Shown here: one piece after another, positions 44,771 through 54,128 of the stretch
Numbering within the stretch: position 1 is the first letter of the stretch
How the letters are laid out: each line of letters starts with the position of its first letter
NCBI RefSeq assembly: GCF_000737765.1
Contig: NZ_JPRI01000009.1
Coordinates: 50,330-114,329, forward strand
Direction of reading: 5' to 3'
Length of the DNA: 64,000 bases
Source of the DNA: Chryseobacterium vrystaatense
GTDB lineage: Bacteria; Bacteroidota; Bacteroidia; Flavobacteriales; Weeksellaceae
Notes under the pieces: generated by a model
What the model was told of the DNA's origin: nothing
Databases searched by the model: none
The model's input: only the letters and a program-made list of their open reading frames with translations
Made by a program: the position numbers and the translations under genes

Positions 44771-44976
44771 GATTTTCATATAATAAAATATTTTCCGCTC
44801 AATTGTTATTTCAAAGTGATCCAAATACTGTATTGCTACAATCATCCGCATGACGGGTTGAATATGATTTTGCTGAGTGAAGGACCCTTGCGCCCGAAAA
44901 TACATTCATTTAATTTTAACAAAACCTTTGAGTTCTCTGCGTTACAATTAAGCCTCAAAATTAAAGTTCAGTCATG

Positions 44977-45004
44977 AAAAAAGCTTCCAGAATGAACTGA
45001 AAGC
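44977..45004 (-). terminator. Terminator of the DnaJ-KTSC gene
   Basis: On the minus strand GCTTTCAG pairs with CTGGAAGC (one G-U pair) around TTCATT, followed by six T. Confidence 0.82.
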
Positions 45005-45032
45005 CTTTGCTTAGTATTGTTTATACAGAAAA

Positions 45033-45479
45033 TTAATCTGCCATAGCCTCACCAGCTTTTCTGTAGATAAAACTTCCGTAAATGTGTCTTCTTGCAAAAC
45101 GGCTTGGCGAATCAGCATTGACCATTTTTATATAGGTATTTCTTGGAACACCAATATATTCATACATATTTCCGTTAAGATGCTGAACTTTTAAAACCGC
45201 CTTCTCAAGATAAAAATCCTGAATATTAGATTTTGTGATCGTTTCCGTGTATTCCTCTTTATACTTTTCCTGCGTTTCTTCATTGATGCTTACCAAAAAG
45301 TGGTACGCTTCAATCACTGCTTTGCTTTTTTCTTCTGCTTCCAGTTTCCCGGCTTCGTCATTAGCAAATTTATCAGGATGCGAATCTTTCATCGTATTCC
45401 TGTAAATGGTCTTTAATTCCTTTAAAGTAACGTTTTTATCAACTCCAAGAAGCTTTCTGTGTTCACCAACTCTTTTCAT
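45033..45479 (-). CDS. J-domain protein with C-terminal KTSC domain
   Basis: A 148-aa cytosolic protein. Residues about 5-65 form a J-domain with the HPD tripeptide in MKDSHPDKF, which would stimulate an Hsp70 ATPase. The C-terminal part (about 88-140) reads VLKVQHLNGNMYEYIGVPRN and SPSRFARRHIYGSFIYRK, the KTSC pattern of short beta-strands seen with lysyl-tRNA synthetases and in stand-alone proteins. The G/F and zinc regions of DnaJ are missing, so it is a specialised co-chaperone. Confidence 0.85.
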   Translation of the reverse strand: MKRVGEHRKLLGVDKNVTLKELKTIYRNTMKDSHPDKFANDEAGKLEAEEKSKAVIEAYHFLVSINEETQEKYKEEYTETITKSNIQDFYLEKAVLKVQHLNGNMYEYIGVPRNTYIKMVNADSPSRFARRHIYGSFIYRKAGEAMAD

Positions 45480-45875
45480 ATGTAGATAGATATTTATTGA
45501 TTTTTAGGGTCATATGCAATCGCTATCTTTATGGGCATTGATTGGTACCACACTGCTATTGGCGATTTCATAATCTGAATCCTTATTTCGGGGTGCAAAA
45601 TTAGGCAATTTAATCTTAAAAATCATAACTTATTCATTATTAATTTATTTGCTCCCCAAAAATGTATTGAAATCGAATGTTTTTAATACGATAAATGGCT
45701 GACAGCTAAAGATAATATCGCTTTGAAATATTTTATGAAGTGACTCACAAAGACTTTCTATTTGTTTCTCTTTAACTATTTTACCACAAAGATTATAATT
45801 GGTATTTGCTTGAAATAGGAATAATTCGTTATTTTAGAAGTTCTTATTTTTTTATATTTGTAAAAAGCAGAGATT
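45480..45875. other. 396-bp divergent intergenic region
   Basis: Between the J-domain gene and an XRE gene. It holds TATATTTG at 45853-45860 on the plus strand (XRE promoter) and TAATTTTG on the minus strand at 45596-45603 (possible promoter of the J-domain gene). No frame or repeat of note. Confidence 0.55.
45853..45860 (+). promoter_or_regulatory. -7 promoter element TATATTTG of the second XRE gene
   Basis: Perfect TAnnTTTG match, 15 bp before the ATG at 45876, giving a very short leader. Confidence 0.6.
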
Positions 45876-46253
45876 ATGCAAAAAGAAAAATTACGTACAG
45901 TAAGAAAGAGAAAAGGCTACACTCAGCAGCAAATTGCTGATATCATTGCTACAGATGTTTCCAATTATAGCAGAAAAGAAAGTGGTGAGGTGAAAATTGT
46001 ACAGCGGGAATGGGATAAGATTGCTGGTTTTCTTGATGTTCCAGTAGAAGAGATCTATGAAGAGGAAGAAGTGACAACGATCATTAATAATAATAATTCG
46101 ACATTTAATGACAGCCCTGGTGCCGGTTCAAATATTAATACCTTCAATAATGAGCTCAGCATTTCTTTAATTAAGAATTTACAGGAATATATTGTCCTGC
46201 TAAAAGAAGAAATCAGCAGGCTCAGCGAGAAGCAAAATAACTCCAAGAAGTAA
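45876..46253 (+). CDS. XRE-family regulator with asparagine-rich linker
   Basis: A 125-aa protein. Residues about 5-58 are an XRE helix-turn-helix (LRTVRKRKGYTQQQIADIIA, SNYSRKESGEVKIVQREWDK, FLDVPVEEIYEEEE). An Asn-, Ser- and Gly-rich linker (about 70-90) leads to a C-terminal coiled coil (SLIKNLQEYIVLLKEEISRL). Single gene with a short leader and its own terminator. Target unknown; probably a small dimeric regulator. Confidence 0.85.
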   Translation: MQKEKLRTVRKRKGYTQQQIADIIATDVSNYSRKESGEVKIVQREWDKIAGFLDVPVEEIYEEEEVTTIINNNNSTFNDSPGAGSNINTFNNELSISLIKNLQEYIVLLKEEISRLSEKQNNSKK

Positions 46254-46273
46254 TTCTAAGAGTAATACAATAT

Positions 46274-46305
46274 AAAAGCGCATCATATTTCTGGTGCGCT
46301 TTTTA
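46274..46305 (+). terminator. Terminator of the second XRE gene
   Basis: AAAAGCGCA pairs with TGCGCTTTT around an imperfect inner stem, followed by T5. Confidence 0.82.
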
Positions 46306-46608
46306 TTCGTATAAACGCCATTGTACGGGTTTTGATGTAATTTTTTAAAATCGGATAAAGCCTATTTCTATTGAATATGGAGGTTGATATTATGATGTTC
46401 TTTTTCCCATTTGCTTGATCGATCAATTTTCAATTAATCCTTTTGCTTAAATCTTTCTCAGATTGAACCAATGAAATACGTTTTCTCTTGCACATTCACC
46501 AGGAGCGGGCTTTAGACCGCTTACCATTCCATTCCAGGCCATTGGCTTTAGCCAAAACATAAAAGCAGGAGCCAAAACTCCTGCTTACAAATTGTAATAA
46601 TGAATTCT
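46306..46608. other. About 300 bp without a gene between XRE gene and metE
   Basis: Contains the metE terminator at its right end and short repeated words (GGCTTTAGACC near 46508 and TTGGCTTTAGCCAA near 46543) typical of intergenic filler. No frame supported. Confidence 0.5.
46561..46586 (-). terminator. Terminator of metE
   Basis: AAGCAGGAG, loop CCAAAA, CTCCTGCTT; the A-run before it supplies the U-run on the minus strand. Confidence 0.85.
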
Positions 46609-48924
46609 TTAGCTTTCCTGCAACACATAAGCTGCAGCGGCTTCTTTTGATGCCTCCACCATTGCAATCAACGCTTTCTCCGTTTCATCCCAATGTCTGG
46701 TCTTCAAACCACAATCCGGATTTACCCAAAGCTGTTGTGCCGGAATTACGGCCTGTGCTTTTTTCAACAGATCAATCATTTCCTCTTTTGAAGGAACTCT
46801 CGGCGAGTGAATATCATAAACTCCCGGACCGATCTCGTTCGGATATTTGAAATCTGCAAAGGCCTGAAGCAATTCCATCTGGCTTCTGGAGCATTCTATA
46901 GTAATTACATCAGCATCCATATCTGCAATATTCTGAATGATATCATTGAATTCGGAATAGCACATATGCGTGTGGATCTGTGTGGTATCCTCCACACCGG
47001 AAGCCGAAATTCTGAAAGCTTCCACAGCCCACTTCAGGTACTGCTGCCATTCAGACTTTCTGAGCGGAAGTCCTTCTCTGATAGCCGGTTCATCGATCTG
47101 TATAATTCTGATGCCCGCCTTTTCAAGATCTTTTACCTCATCACGGATCGCAAGTGCAATCTGTTTGCAGGTTACAGATCTTGGTTGATCATCCCGTACA
47201 AAAGACCATTGAAGAATCGTTACAGGACCTGTAAGCATTCCTTTTACCCATTTCTGAGTGAGTGATTGGGCATATTGAGACCAGTAAACCGTCATGGGAT
47301 GCGGTCGGTGCACATCACCATAAATTACCGGAGGTTTTACACAACGGCTTCCGTAGCTCTGAACCCATCCGTTTTGAGTAAAAGCGAATCCGGCAAGCTG
47401 TTCCCCGAAATATTCCACCATATCATTTCGTTCAAATTCACCATGCACCAGCACATCGATACCGATCTCTTCCTGCCAGCGTATTGTTCTTTCTGTTTCC
47501 TGTTTAAGAAGAGTATCATACTGTTCAGCGGTCAGTTCCCCTTTTTTGAATTTTGCTCTCCATGTTCTTACTTCTTTGGTCTGCGGAAACGACCCAATAG
47601 TGGTGGTTGGAAACAGAGGAAGCTGAAGAACCTTTTGCTGGTCCTCCTTTCTGATGCTGAAAGGACTGTTTCTCTTTGCATCATCTTCTGTTGTAACTTC
47701 TACACGGTCTTTTACTTTCTGATTGTGGATGAGCGTAGAAATCTTGCGGTTGTCGATGGCTTTTTTATTTTCTGCATATTGCTGCAAGGCCTGATAATCT
47801 GCATTTCCGGATGCCAGTTTTTTTAAGGATACCACTTCATATACCTTTTGTTTGGCAAAAGCCATCCATTGTTTGATCTCAGGAGATAAGGTCTTTTCAT
47901 TCGTTTCCAGATCAAGATCAAAAGGAGAGTGGAGCAGGGAACATGACGGAGCAATGAAGACCCTGTCAGAGCCAATGGCTTTAACCGCTTTTTCTATAAA
48001 AGATAAAGATTTTTCAAAATCATTTTTCCAGATGTTTCTTCCGTCTATAACACCTAAGGAAAGACTCAGTGTCTGCGGAATAGCATTTAAAACATCATCC
48101 AGCTGTTGCGGAGAACGAACCAGATCGATATGCAAAACGTCAACCGGGAGAGAAGCTGCCAGAGAAAGATTATCTTTTAATCCGTCAAAATAAGTAGCCA
48201 CAATGAACTTTAGATCAGGGAACTGTTTCCTGATTTCACTGTAAATTATCTGATAGGTTTCTTTTGCTTTTTCATTTAAATCCAATGCAAGGAAAGGTTC
48301 GTCAAACTGAATATATTCTGCACCGTGATTTTCAAGTTCTTTTAAAATCTGAATATAAACGGGAAGCAGGTTTTGGGCTAAGTCGAGTTTGTCGAAACCT
48401 TCTTCTTTTTCTTTTCCCAGTAACAGATAGGTCAGCAAACCGATAATGACAGGTTTGGCATTGATTCCGGCCTGTTTTGCACTGATGAATTCCTGGATAA
48501 TTTTATTGGAGAATAATTTGAATTCCTGGTTTTTCTGAAATTCAGGGACTATATAGTGGTAATTGGTATCAAACCATTTCGTCATTTCCATAGCGGTGAT
48601 ATCCAAGCCGTCTTTCTGGAACCCTCTTGCCATGGCAAAATAGAGATCAAGTTCAGATTTTTTGAACGCAATTTCCTGGTAACGTTCCGGAATAGCTCCA
48701 ACGGTCAAAGTCATATCCAGAACCTGGTCGTAATACGAGAAATCGTTGCAGGGAATAAGGTCTATTCCTGCTTCCTGCTGCAGTTTCCAGTTTTGCAGGG
48801 TAATGGTTTTTCCGATCTCAGAAAGTTCATTTAATGAAGTCTTGCCCAGCCAATATTGTTCGCAGGCTTTTTTCAGTTCTCTGTTGCTACCAATTCGCGG
48901 ATAGCCAAGTACGTGTGTTTGCAT
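46609..48924 (-). CDS. metE: Cobalamin-independent methionine synthase
   Basis: A 771-aa cytosolic zinc enzyme that methylates homocysteine from 5-methyltetrahydropteroyl-triglutamate, the last step of methionine synthesis. Two (beta/alpha)8 barrels: the N-terminal one begins QTHVLGYPRIGSNRELK, the catalytic one has TTIGSFPQTKEVR. Zinc ligands are the His and Cys in HTHMCYSEF, a Glu about 22 residues later, and the Cys in VNPDCGLKTR. Length is normal. A cobalamin riboswitch lies upstream on the same strand, so the gene should be shut down when B12 allows MetH to work. Confidence 0.96.
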   Translation of the reverse strand: MQTHVLGYPRIGSNRELKKACEQYWLGKTSLNELSEIGKTITLQNWKLQQEAGIDLIPCNDFSYYDQVLDMTLTVGAIPERYQEIAFKKSELDLYFAMARGFQKDGLDITAMEMTKWFDTNYHYIVPEFQKNQEFKLFSNKIIQEFISAKQAGINAKPVIIGLLTYLLLGKEKEEGFDKLDLAQNLLPVYIQILKELENHGAEYIQFDEPFLALDLNEKAKETYQIIYSEIRKQFPDLKFIVATYFDGLKDNLSLAASLPVDVLHIDLVRSPQQLDDVLNAIPQTLSLSLGVIDGRNIWKNDFEKSLSFIEKAVKAIGSDRVFIAPSCSLLHSPFDLDLETNEKTLSPEIKQWMAFAKQKVYEVVSLKKLASGNADYQALQQYAENKKAIDNRKISTLIHNQKVKDRVEVTTEDDAKRNSPFSIRKEDQQKVLQLPLFPTTTIGSFPQTKEVRTWRAKFKKGELTAEQYDTLLKQETERTIRWQEEIGIDVLVHGEFERNDMVEYFGEQLAGFAFTQNGWVQSYGSRCVKPPVIYGDVHRPHPMTVYWSQYAQSLTQKWVKGMLTGPVTILQWSFVRDDQPRSVTCKQIALAIRDEVKDLEKAGIRIIQIDEPAIREGLPLRKSEWQQYLKWAVEAFRISASGVEDTTQIHTHMCYSEFNDIIQNIADMDADVITIECSRSQMELLQAFADFKYPNEIGPGVYDIHSPRVPSKEEMIDLLKKAQAVIPAQQLWVNPDCGLKTRHWDETEKALIAMVEASKEAAAAYVLQES

Positions 48925-49299
48925 TTTCTTTTCAACTTTTTAATTAAATATTAATTGTAAAGTCCTTTTTTAATGCTTCGGAATGCTGTCGAAGAGAGAA
49001 ATTTTGAGGGATAGAGTAGATACAGTAAGGACGTAATTTGAGAATTGGTTTAAAGTTTTTAATGCAAAGTTTTAATTTAAATTCCTTTATATGTTAAGAA
49101 AGCAAAGAGCAATCAATAAATTGATTTTATAAAGCTAATATTTTATCCATAAGCTCATCAGCGATTTACCGCAGTTCTTTGCAACCTAAAATAAGGCATT
49201 AGTATAAAAAATCTTTGCGTTTAAAATCAAAGCTATTCAAAATTAAACGTTCAAAAAGTATCATCTGTATGACCTAAAGCTTCAAACCGCGAAAGCATC
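48925..49299 (-). other. Long metE leader between riboswitch and start codon
   Basis: About 375 nt separate the aptamer from the metE ATG. On the minus strand GCTTTG and CAAAG (around 49213-49231) can pair and are followed by a T-run at 49205-49210, a weak candidate terminator for the riboswitch expression platform. No gene seen. Confidence 0.45.
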
Positions 49300-49470
49300 G
49301 TCCATTCAGAACAGGCAGGTCTCCTGACTTGTAACGGTTTTTATCATCCTTCCCGCTTTGGCAGTGGATACTCGTGGACAAAAACCTTTGGTGTGTTACT
49401 TACAGTTGCGCGACAGCTCGTGATTCTCACACGATTCCCTATTAATTTACCTTAAGTAAAACCTCTTCTG
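49300..49470 (-). promoter_or_regulatory. Cobalamin (B12) riboswitch controlling metE
   Basis: Read on the minus strand, the conserved cobalamin aptamer blocks appear in order: AGGGAATC near 49440, GCGCAACTGTAAG near 49400, CCACTGCC then AAGCGGGAAGG near 49360-49345, and the diagnostic AGTCAGGAGACCTGCCTG at about 49312-49329. Adenosylcobalamin or a relative binding here should lower metE expression. End positions are approximate. Confidence 0.92.
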
Positions 49471-49563
49471 TTTGATGAAGTATGTTAAAGAACAAATCTG
49501 CCGTAAAGGTATCGATTAAAGTGTATTGATTGGCTTAATGATATAAATTAAGAATTTTATTTG

Positions 49564-49589
49564 GTTTAACTGGTTGTTTAAAGTTAAAC
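49564..49589. promoter_or_regulatory. Inverted repeat GTTTAAC-N12-GTTAAAC upstream of the Lrp-type gene
   Basis: Two exact 7-bp arms (49564-49570 and 49583-49589) lie 45-70 bp before the GTG start in the divergent metE/lrp-like interval. It could be a binding site for the Lrp-type protein; this is inference. Confidence 0.45.
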
Positions 49590-49634
49590 ATTCTGTATAT
49601 TTAAAAAATATAACCCGAAAAAGAATATTATTCT

Positions 49635-50096
49635 GTGGAAAGGCTCGACGAAAGGGATCTCCAATTGCTTAGGATCCTCCAAAAAAATGCGAAATTGACT
49701 GTAAAAGAGATTGCTAAAGAAGTAAACCTTTCTCCTTCACCTGTTTTCGAACGGATGAAAAGACTGGAGCAGGAAGGATATATCAAGCATTATGCAGCGG
49801 TTTTAGAGGCTGAAAAACTGAATAGAGGCTTCACGGTCTTTTGCCAGATTAAACTTAAAATGCACGACCGTTCCGTTGGCAATCAGTTTGTTGAAGATAT
49901 TCTACAGATTGATGAAGTGGCTGAATGCTATAATATTTCCGGAGATTTTGATTTTCTGCTCAAAGTTCAGGTAAGGGATATGAAGCATTATCAGGATTTT
50001 GTATTCAATAAGCTGGGGTCGCTGGATTCCATCGGAAGTGCACACAGTACCTTTGTAATGGCTGAAGTGAAGAATATCCATGGCGTAAGTATCTAA
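49635..50096 (+). CDS. Lrp/AsnC-family transcriptional regulator
   Basis: A 153-aa regulator. An N-terminal winged helix (about 3-62: LDERDLQLLRILQKNAKLTV, VKEIAKEVNLSPSPVFERMK) is followed by a RAM ligand-binding domain (about 68-150, VAECYNISGDFDFLLKVQV). It starts with GTG at 49635; no in-frame ATG gives the full family N-terminus. It is divergent from metE and may sense an amino acid such as methionine or leucine and act on metE or its own promoter (inference). Confidence 0.9.
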   Translation: MERLDERDLQLLRILQKNAKLTVKEIAKEVNLSPSPVFERMKRLEQEGYIKHYAAVLEAEKLNRGFTVFCQIKLKMHDRSVGNQFVEDILQIDEVAECYNISGDFDFLLKVQVRDMKHYQDFVFNKLGSLDSIGSAHSTFVMAEVKNIHGVSI

Positions 50097-50172
50097 ACAA
50101 AAAACAGTACCCGATGGATACTGCTGTTATCTTATTTACATTTTCAAATTATTAAATCTTTACACTAAAATG

Positions 50173-50937
50173 TTATGGCTCGTCACAATCCTGCTTTAAT
50201 TTGACAAAGACTTTATCAAATTTTTCATAGAGTGCTCCTTCATCATTGGGATCGGGTCTGAAACTGCCGTTGGCACAGTTATAGAATCCAAAGCCGATCA
50301 ACTGAATCAATGCATAATCATCTTTCCTTGGATCGCTGAATTGGGACTTGAATTTATCCATGACTAATTTAGGATCAGCGTTATCCTTACTTTTGGCTTC
50401 TACAAAGGTTTTCCAAACGGTGTACATTTTTTGTTTGTCAGGAGAAGAAACCGCGTCAATATATTCTTTGCAGGCAGTGTAATATTTGCTGTTTTTTAAT
50501 GATGCAGGATCAGAATAGGCGGTAAGATCTTCTTTTTTCAGCTGATATTCGTTTTCAAAAGTCTGAATCGTTTCCTGATGAAGTTTTTTCCATTCAGGAA
50601 GATTGATAACCTGTATACCGTACAGCTCTTTTTTCTTTTCCTGATATTGTTTTTCCAGGTTCTGAAGATAAATGTCTTTATTTTTTCGGACATCGTCAAG
50701 ATCAGAAAGTTTAAAAACAGTGTGACTGTCAAACAAACCGCTACTGAACTGATACAAAAGTTTATTAACTCCGTCTATTTCTTCCTTCTTATATTTTCCG
50801 GGATCGAAATACCCTTTATTTTCACAGTTAAAGGTTTGGTAGGTATACAGTACCAGATTATTGGTCTTCGTGTTTTTTTTCTGTCCCCAGGCCGTTACAG
50901 AAAAAATCACTGAAAGAGTTACGATTACTTTTCTCAT
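50173..50937 (-). CDS. Secreted protein of unknown function
   Basis: A 254-aa protein with a Sec signal peptide (residues 1-18, ending AWGQ) and a long charged helical middle (about 95-140, LQNLEKQYQEKKKELYG). Four cysteines occur in the mature part, one near each end (FNCENKG, QDCDEP). No family recognised. The frame is open 7 codons further upstream, but the ATG at 50937 puts the signal peptide at the start. Confidence 0.7.
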   Translation of the reverse strand: MRKVIVTLSVIFSVTAWGQKKNTKTNNLVLYTYQTFNCENKGYFDPGKYKKEEIDGVNKLLYQFSSGLFDSHTVFKLSDLDDVRKNKDIYLQNLEKQYQEKKKELYGIQVINLPEWKKLHQETIQTFENEYQLKKEDLTAYSDPASLKNSKYYTACKEYIDAVSSPDKQKMYTVWKTFVEAKSKDNADPKLVMDKFKSQFSDPRKDDYALIQLIGFGFYNCANGSFRPDPNDEGALYEKFDKVFVKLKQDCDEP

Positions 50938-51205
50938 ATATTGGGTTTTGGAATTCATCAGACAGATCGTAATCCGTCAGCTTTTCCGGTTGACGGCTCA
51001 AAATTAATATTTTAAATTTGAAATCCGGATTGATAAAATATTTTTCAGTGTTAATTTTTCCTGATTTTATACAGACCAACCCCCATTTTCCATTTTGTTT
51101 TTTTATTTTGCATTCCCTTGTTGCAAGGTTAACATATGAAGAGTATACATCCCTGCAGCAAGGCCTTTGTTAAAATATAATTTTCAACAACAAAAGTAAA
51201 CCCCT

Positions 51206-53662
51206 TTGGCACATCGTATTTATCTCTACAATAGTGATTTAAAAACTAAAGAACAATATCCGCACTACCTTGGAGAATGGAGTTATGAAATTCCTCCCTT
51301 ACTCATTCCTTTATTTTCAGGAAATCCGAGATCAAAAGGAAAACTTATGTATTTCGATAAAGAAGAAGGGGTTTCAAAGCTAAGGCTGTTTTATCAATTG
51401 CTCGCTGATCATCATGAGCTGCATCATAAAAAATTCTATGAGGAACCGGTGGGTAAAATGTTTGAGTTTCTGGAATCACTCCCTTATGATACTTTCGTAA
51501 TGGATGCCTGGGATGTTTTCAATATGAATGAAGAAAGTCATACCAGCCAGGCTAAAGAATGGATTGAAGAGATCAGGGAAAGTATTCAGCTCTATCAAAG
51601 ATCCATAGAAAGCGGTGATGTAAATATTCTTCAGGAGGAAATTTTGAAAAGATCCGGATACGGTTCATTTTTAGAAATGCTGGAAACAGATTGGATCAAC
51701 TATGGATTAGGATATTGGAATGATGCAGCGTATAAAGATACCACAGAAACTTTTGAAGAAAATGGACTTTTCGGACTCAAAGACAGTAAAGGAAATAGTA
51801 TTCTTGCTGCGGTCTATGACGAAATATTTATATTCAGTGACGAAGGAACAGCACTCGTTCAGAAGAACGGGTTGTTCGGATATATAAGAAACGATGGAAG
51901 TATTGCGGTAGAATGTATGTATCAGGATGCTTTTGATGCTTTATCAATACACGACAGAGAATATGGAATTGTTCAGTCTGATAATCATTTGGGAATTATC
52001 GATATCAATACCGGAGAATGGACTGTTCCCAATGAATATGATCAGCTCGAATTCCTGTATGACGGATTGTTTAATGCTAAAAAAACAGATGGTTTCAGGG
52101 TAATCGATGTGCATAACCGGGAAATCATAGCAGACCGTTCTGAAACTACATTTGATTTTGATTATCATGAACTTATTTTCAGAAAACAGCCGGGTTCTTC
52201 CAAAAGAGTTTACTATACCTTGACAGGAATATATCTGGGAGAATTTCCGGAGGATACTCTTACTCAGATTACCAACGGATATTATTGGGTAAGCCCAAAT
52301 AAATTTCAGAAAAAGATAAGCATCATACAACCGGATGGCTGTCTTTTAGCTTCTGAGATCGATAAAATCATTGTTCTCGATAATTACACATCGCTGGCTT
52401 ACCTAAAAGACAGGAAATGGAAAATCTATGACATGGTAAGTTCCGGTTTCAGACTGGATGATGAGGTTTTAGATCAGGTTCATATGGGTTGGTATCCTCA
52501 GTTTATGAAAAACGTGTTTGTGATCTCAGGACCTGATGGGACCGGGCTTTATGATGCCGGTGAAGGATTTTGGCTGATTCCTCTTTCTGCCGGCAATCTA
52601 AAAATTGAAGCCTGCAATCAGGAAATTTTCAGGATCTCGGTAAGGGACGGAATGTTTTATTATGATCAGAAAACAGACACTAAAAGCCTGAAGTATGATT
52701 ATATCTGTGAAGGATTGGATTACGAAACTCAGCTATTATGTCTTTTCAGAAATGAGGATATGTTTATTCTTGATAAAATGAGAAAGGTACATGAGGTTTC
52801 TGATTTCCAGATGGGCATGATGTACGGAAAAAAACATAATCTCAGGGGAAAAGATCAGGCTTATTTTCTGAATTTTTATACGTTATGGAAGAATAGAAAA
52901 GGAGAAGGATACGAAGCTTACTTTGATGACGAGACTTTAATGTCTGCCGCAGCTGCCTGTTTCAAAGAAGGCAAAACAGGAGATGCGGTAAGGCTTTATT
53001 CATTAGGCGCCGACCGCGATAATGCAGATATGATGCTGGAACTTAGTTTTATTTTGACCGATCCCGGTATTCCGAAATTCTATGATCTGCAAAAAGGGCT
53101 CTCTCTTTACGAAAAAGCAGCGCAGAAAGATCAGTCCTATGCGTGGAATAACCTGGGGTATCATTATCAGAATGGAATTGGATATCCCAAAAATGTAAAA
53201 AAGGCATTGAAGTGTTATCAAAAAGCTGCAGACTTGGGCAACGCAACTGCTATGGGAAACCTTGGAGATCTCTATTTTTATGGGGAACTATTGCTGAAAG
53301 ACTATGATCGGGCCCTCGAATACTACAAACAGGCAGAAAAAAAATACAGTTTCAACGGGCAGAATATATCAGAAATATATTACCAAAAAGGAGCATATGC
53401 TGATCTTCACAGATATCTGAAAAAGGACAGAGACGAACCTTATTCTCTTATTTATTATGGAATTATGTATGACCATGGTTATGGTGTAAAGCAGAATACT
53501 AAAAAGGCAATGGGGTACTATGAAAAAGCCCTGGATCATAGTACTTACTATTATGCCCTCGAAAGACTTCTTTATTATTATAAGGATGATCCCTCTTTTG
53601 CAGATCCTGAAAAATGGGAGTACTGGAGAGCTTTCGCGAAAGACAATGATATGGATATTTAA
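51206..53662 (+). CDS. WG-repeat and SEL1-repeat protein
   Basis: An 818-aa protein without signal peptide. Residues about 1-180 are an unidentified acidic helical region. WG/KWG-type repeats follow from about 185 to 330 (ENGLFGLKDSKGNSILAAVY, QKNGLFGYIRNDGSIAVECM) with degenerate copies to about 520. SEL1-type helical repeats occupy about 590-790 (AWNNLGYHYQNGIGYPKNVK, AMGNLGDLYFYGELLLKDYD, YGIMYDHGYGVKQNTKKAMG). Both are protein-binding scaffolds; no catalytic motif. It starts with TTG at 51206: an in-frame TAA lies 9 bp upstream and the next in-frame ATG is nearly 50 codons downstream. Confidence 0.82.
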   Translation: MAHRIYLYNSDLKTKEQYPHYLGEWSYEIPPLLIPLFSGNPRSKGKLMYFDKEEGVSKLRLFYQLLADHHELHHKKFYEEPVGKMFEFLESLPYDTFVMDAWDVFNMNEESHTSQAKEWIEEIRESIQLYQRSIESGDVNILQEEILKRSGYGSFLEMLETDWINYGLGYWNDAAYKDTTETFEENGLFGLKDSKGNSILAAVYDEIFIFSDEGTALVQKNGLFGYIRNDGSIAVECMYQDAFDALSIHDREYGIVQSDNHLGIIDINTGEWTVPNEYDQLEFLYDGLFNAKKTDGFRVIDVHNREIIADRSETTFDFDYHELIFRKQPGSSKRVYYTLTGIYLGEFPEDTLTQITNGYYWVSPNKFQKKISIIQPDGCLLASEIDKIIVLDNYTSLAYLKDRKWKIYDMVSSGFRLDDEVLDQVHMGWYPQFMKNVFVISGPDGTGLYDAGEGFWLIPLSAGNLKIEACNQEIFRISVRDGMFYYDQKTDTKSLKYDYICEGLDYETQLLCLFRNEDMFILDKMRKVHEVSDFQMGMMYGKKHNLRGKDQAYFLNFYTLWKNRKGEGYEAYFDDETLMSAAAACFKEGKTGDAVRLYSLGADRDNADMMLELSFILTDPGIPKFYDLQKGLSLYEKAAQKDQSYAWNNLGYHYQNGIGYPKNVKKALKCYQKAADLGNATAMGNLGDLYFYGELLLKDYDRALEYYKQAEKKYSFNGQNISEIYYQKGAYADLHRYLKKDRDEPYSLIYYGIMYDHGYGVKQNTKKAMGYYEKALDHSTYYYALERLLYYYKDDPSFADPEKWEYWRAFAKDNDMDI

Positions 53663-53670
53663 AAATTAAT

Positions 53671-54057
53671 TTATTGTAAGTTGTAATTGCTTACTTCGAT
53701 AAGATTCATATCAGGATCGCGGAAATAAACGGATCTGATTTTTCCCATAGCTCCGGTTCTTTCAACGATGCCTTCTATGATGGGAATGTTTTTCTGCTTC
53801 AGTTCCTGCATGACTTCGTTTATATCTGTTTTCGCTATAAAGCATAAGTCGGCAGAACCACAGGTTGGTTTTTCTGCTTTCGGTTCAAACTCATGGCCTT
53901 TATGATGCAGATTGATTTTTTGGTTACCGAAAGTGAGGGCTTTGCGGCCTTCACCGAATGTAATTGCCTGGAACCCCAGAATCTGGGTGTAAAATTCAAC
54001 GGTCGCATCAATGTCTGCAACGGTAAGTACAATGTGGTCTATGTTCTGGATTTCCAT
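53671..54057 (-). CDS. VOC-family (glyoxalase/dioxygenase-fold) protein
   Basis: A 128-aa cytosolic protein with two beta-alpha-beta-beta-beta modules. Probable metal ligands are His8 in NIDHIVLTVADI and the Glu in DPDMNLIEVSNY near the C-terminus. The fit is best to the virulence/ring-cleavage-like VOC subgroup (FYTQILGFQAI, KINLHHKGHEFEPKA). Substrate unknown. It is convergent with the WG/SEL1 gene, 8 bp apart. Confidence 0.88.
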   Translation of the reverse strand: MEIQNIDHIVLTVADIDATVEFYTQILGFQAITFGEGRKALTFGNQKINLHHKGHEFEPKAEKPTCGSADLCFIAKTDINEVMQELKQKNIPIIEGIVERTGAMGKIRSVYFRDPDMNLIEVSNYNLQ

Positions 54058-54128
54058 AATTTTATTTAAAAAAAGAGGTTAGAAATATAAGGAAATGGCT
54101 GGTGCAAAGTTTGTTCATGATCATATAT

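Noticed and set aside
47266..47826. 186-codon plus-strand frame inside metE
   Set aside because: It is antisense to a strongly conserved enzyme and has low-complexity, Phe/Ser-rich content typical of shadow frames.
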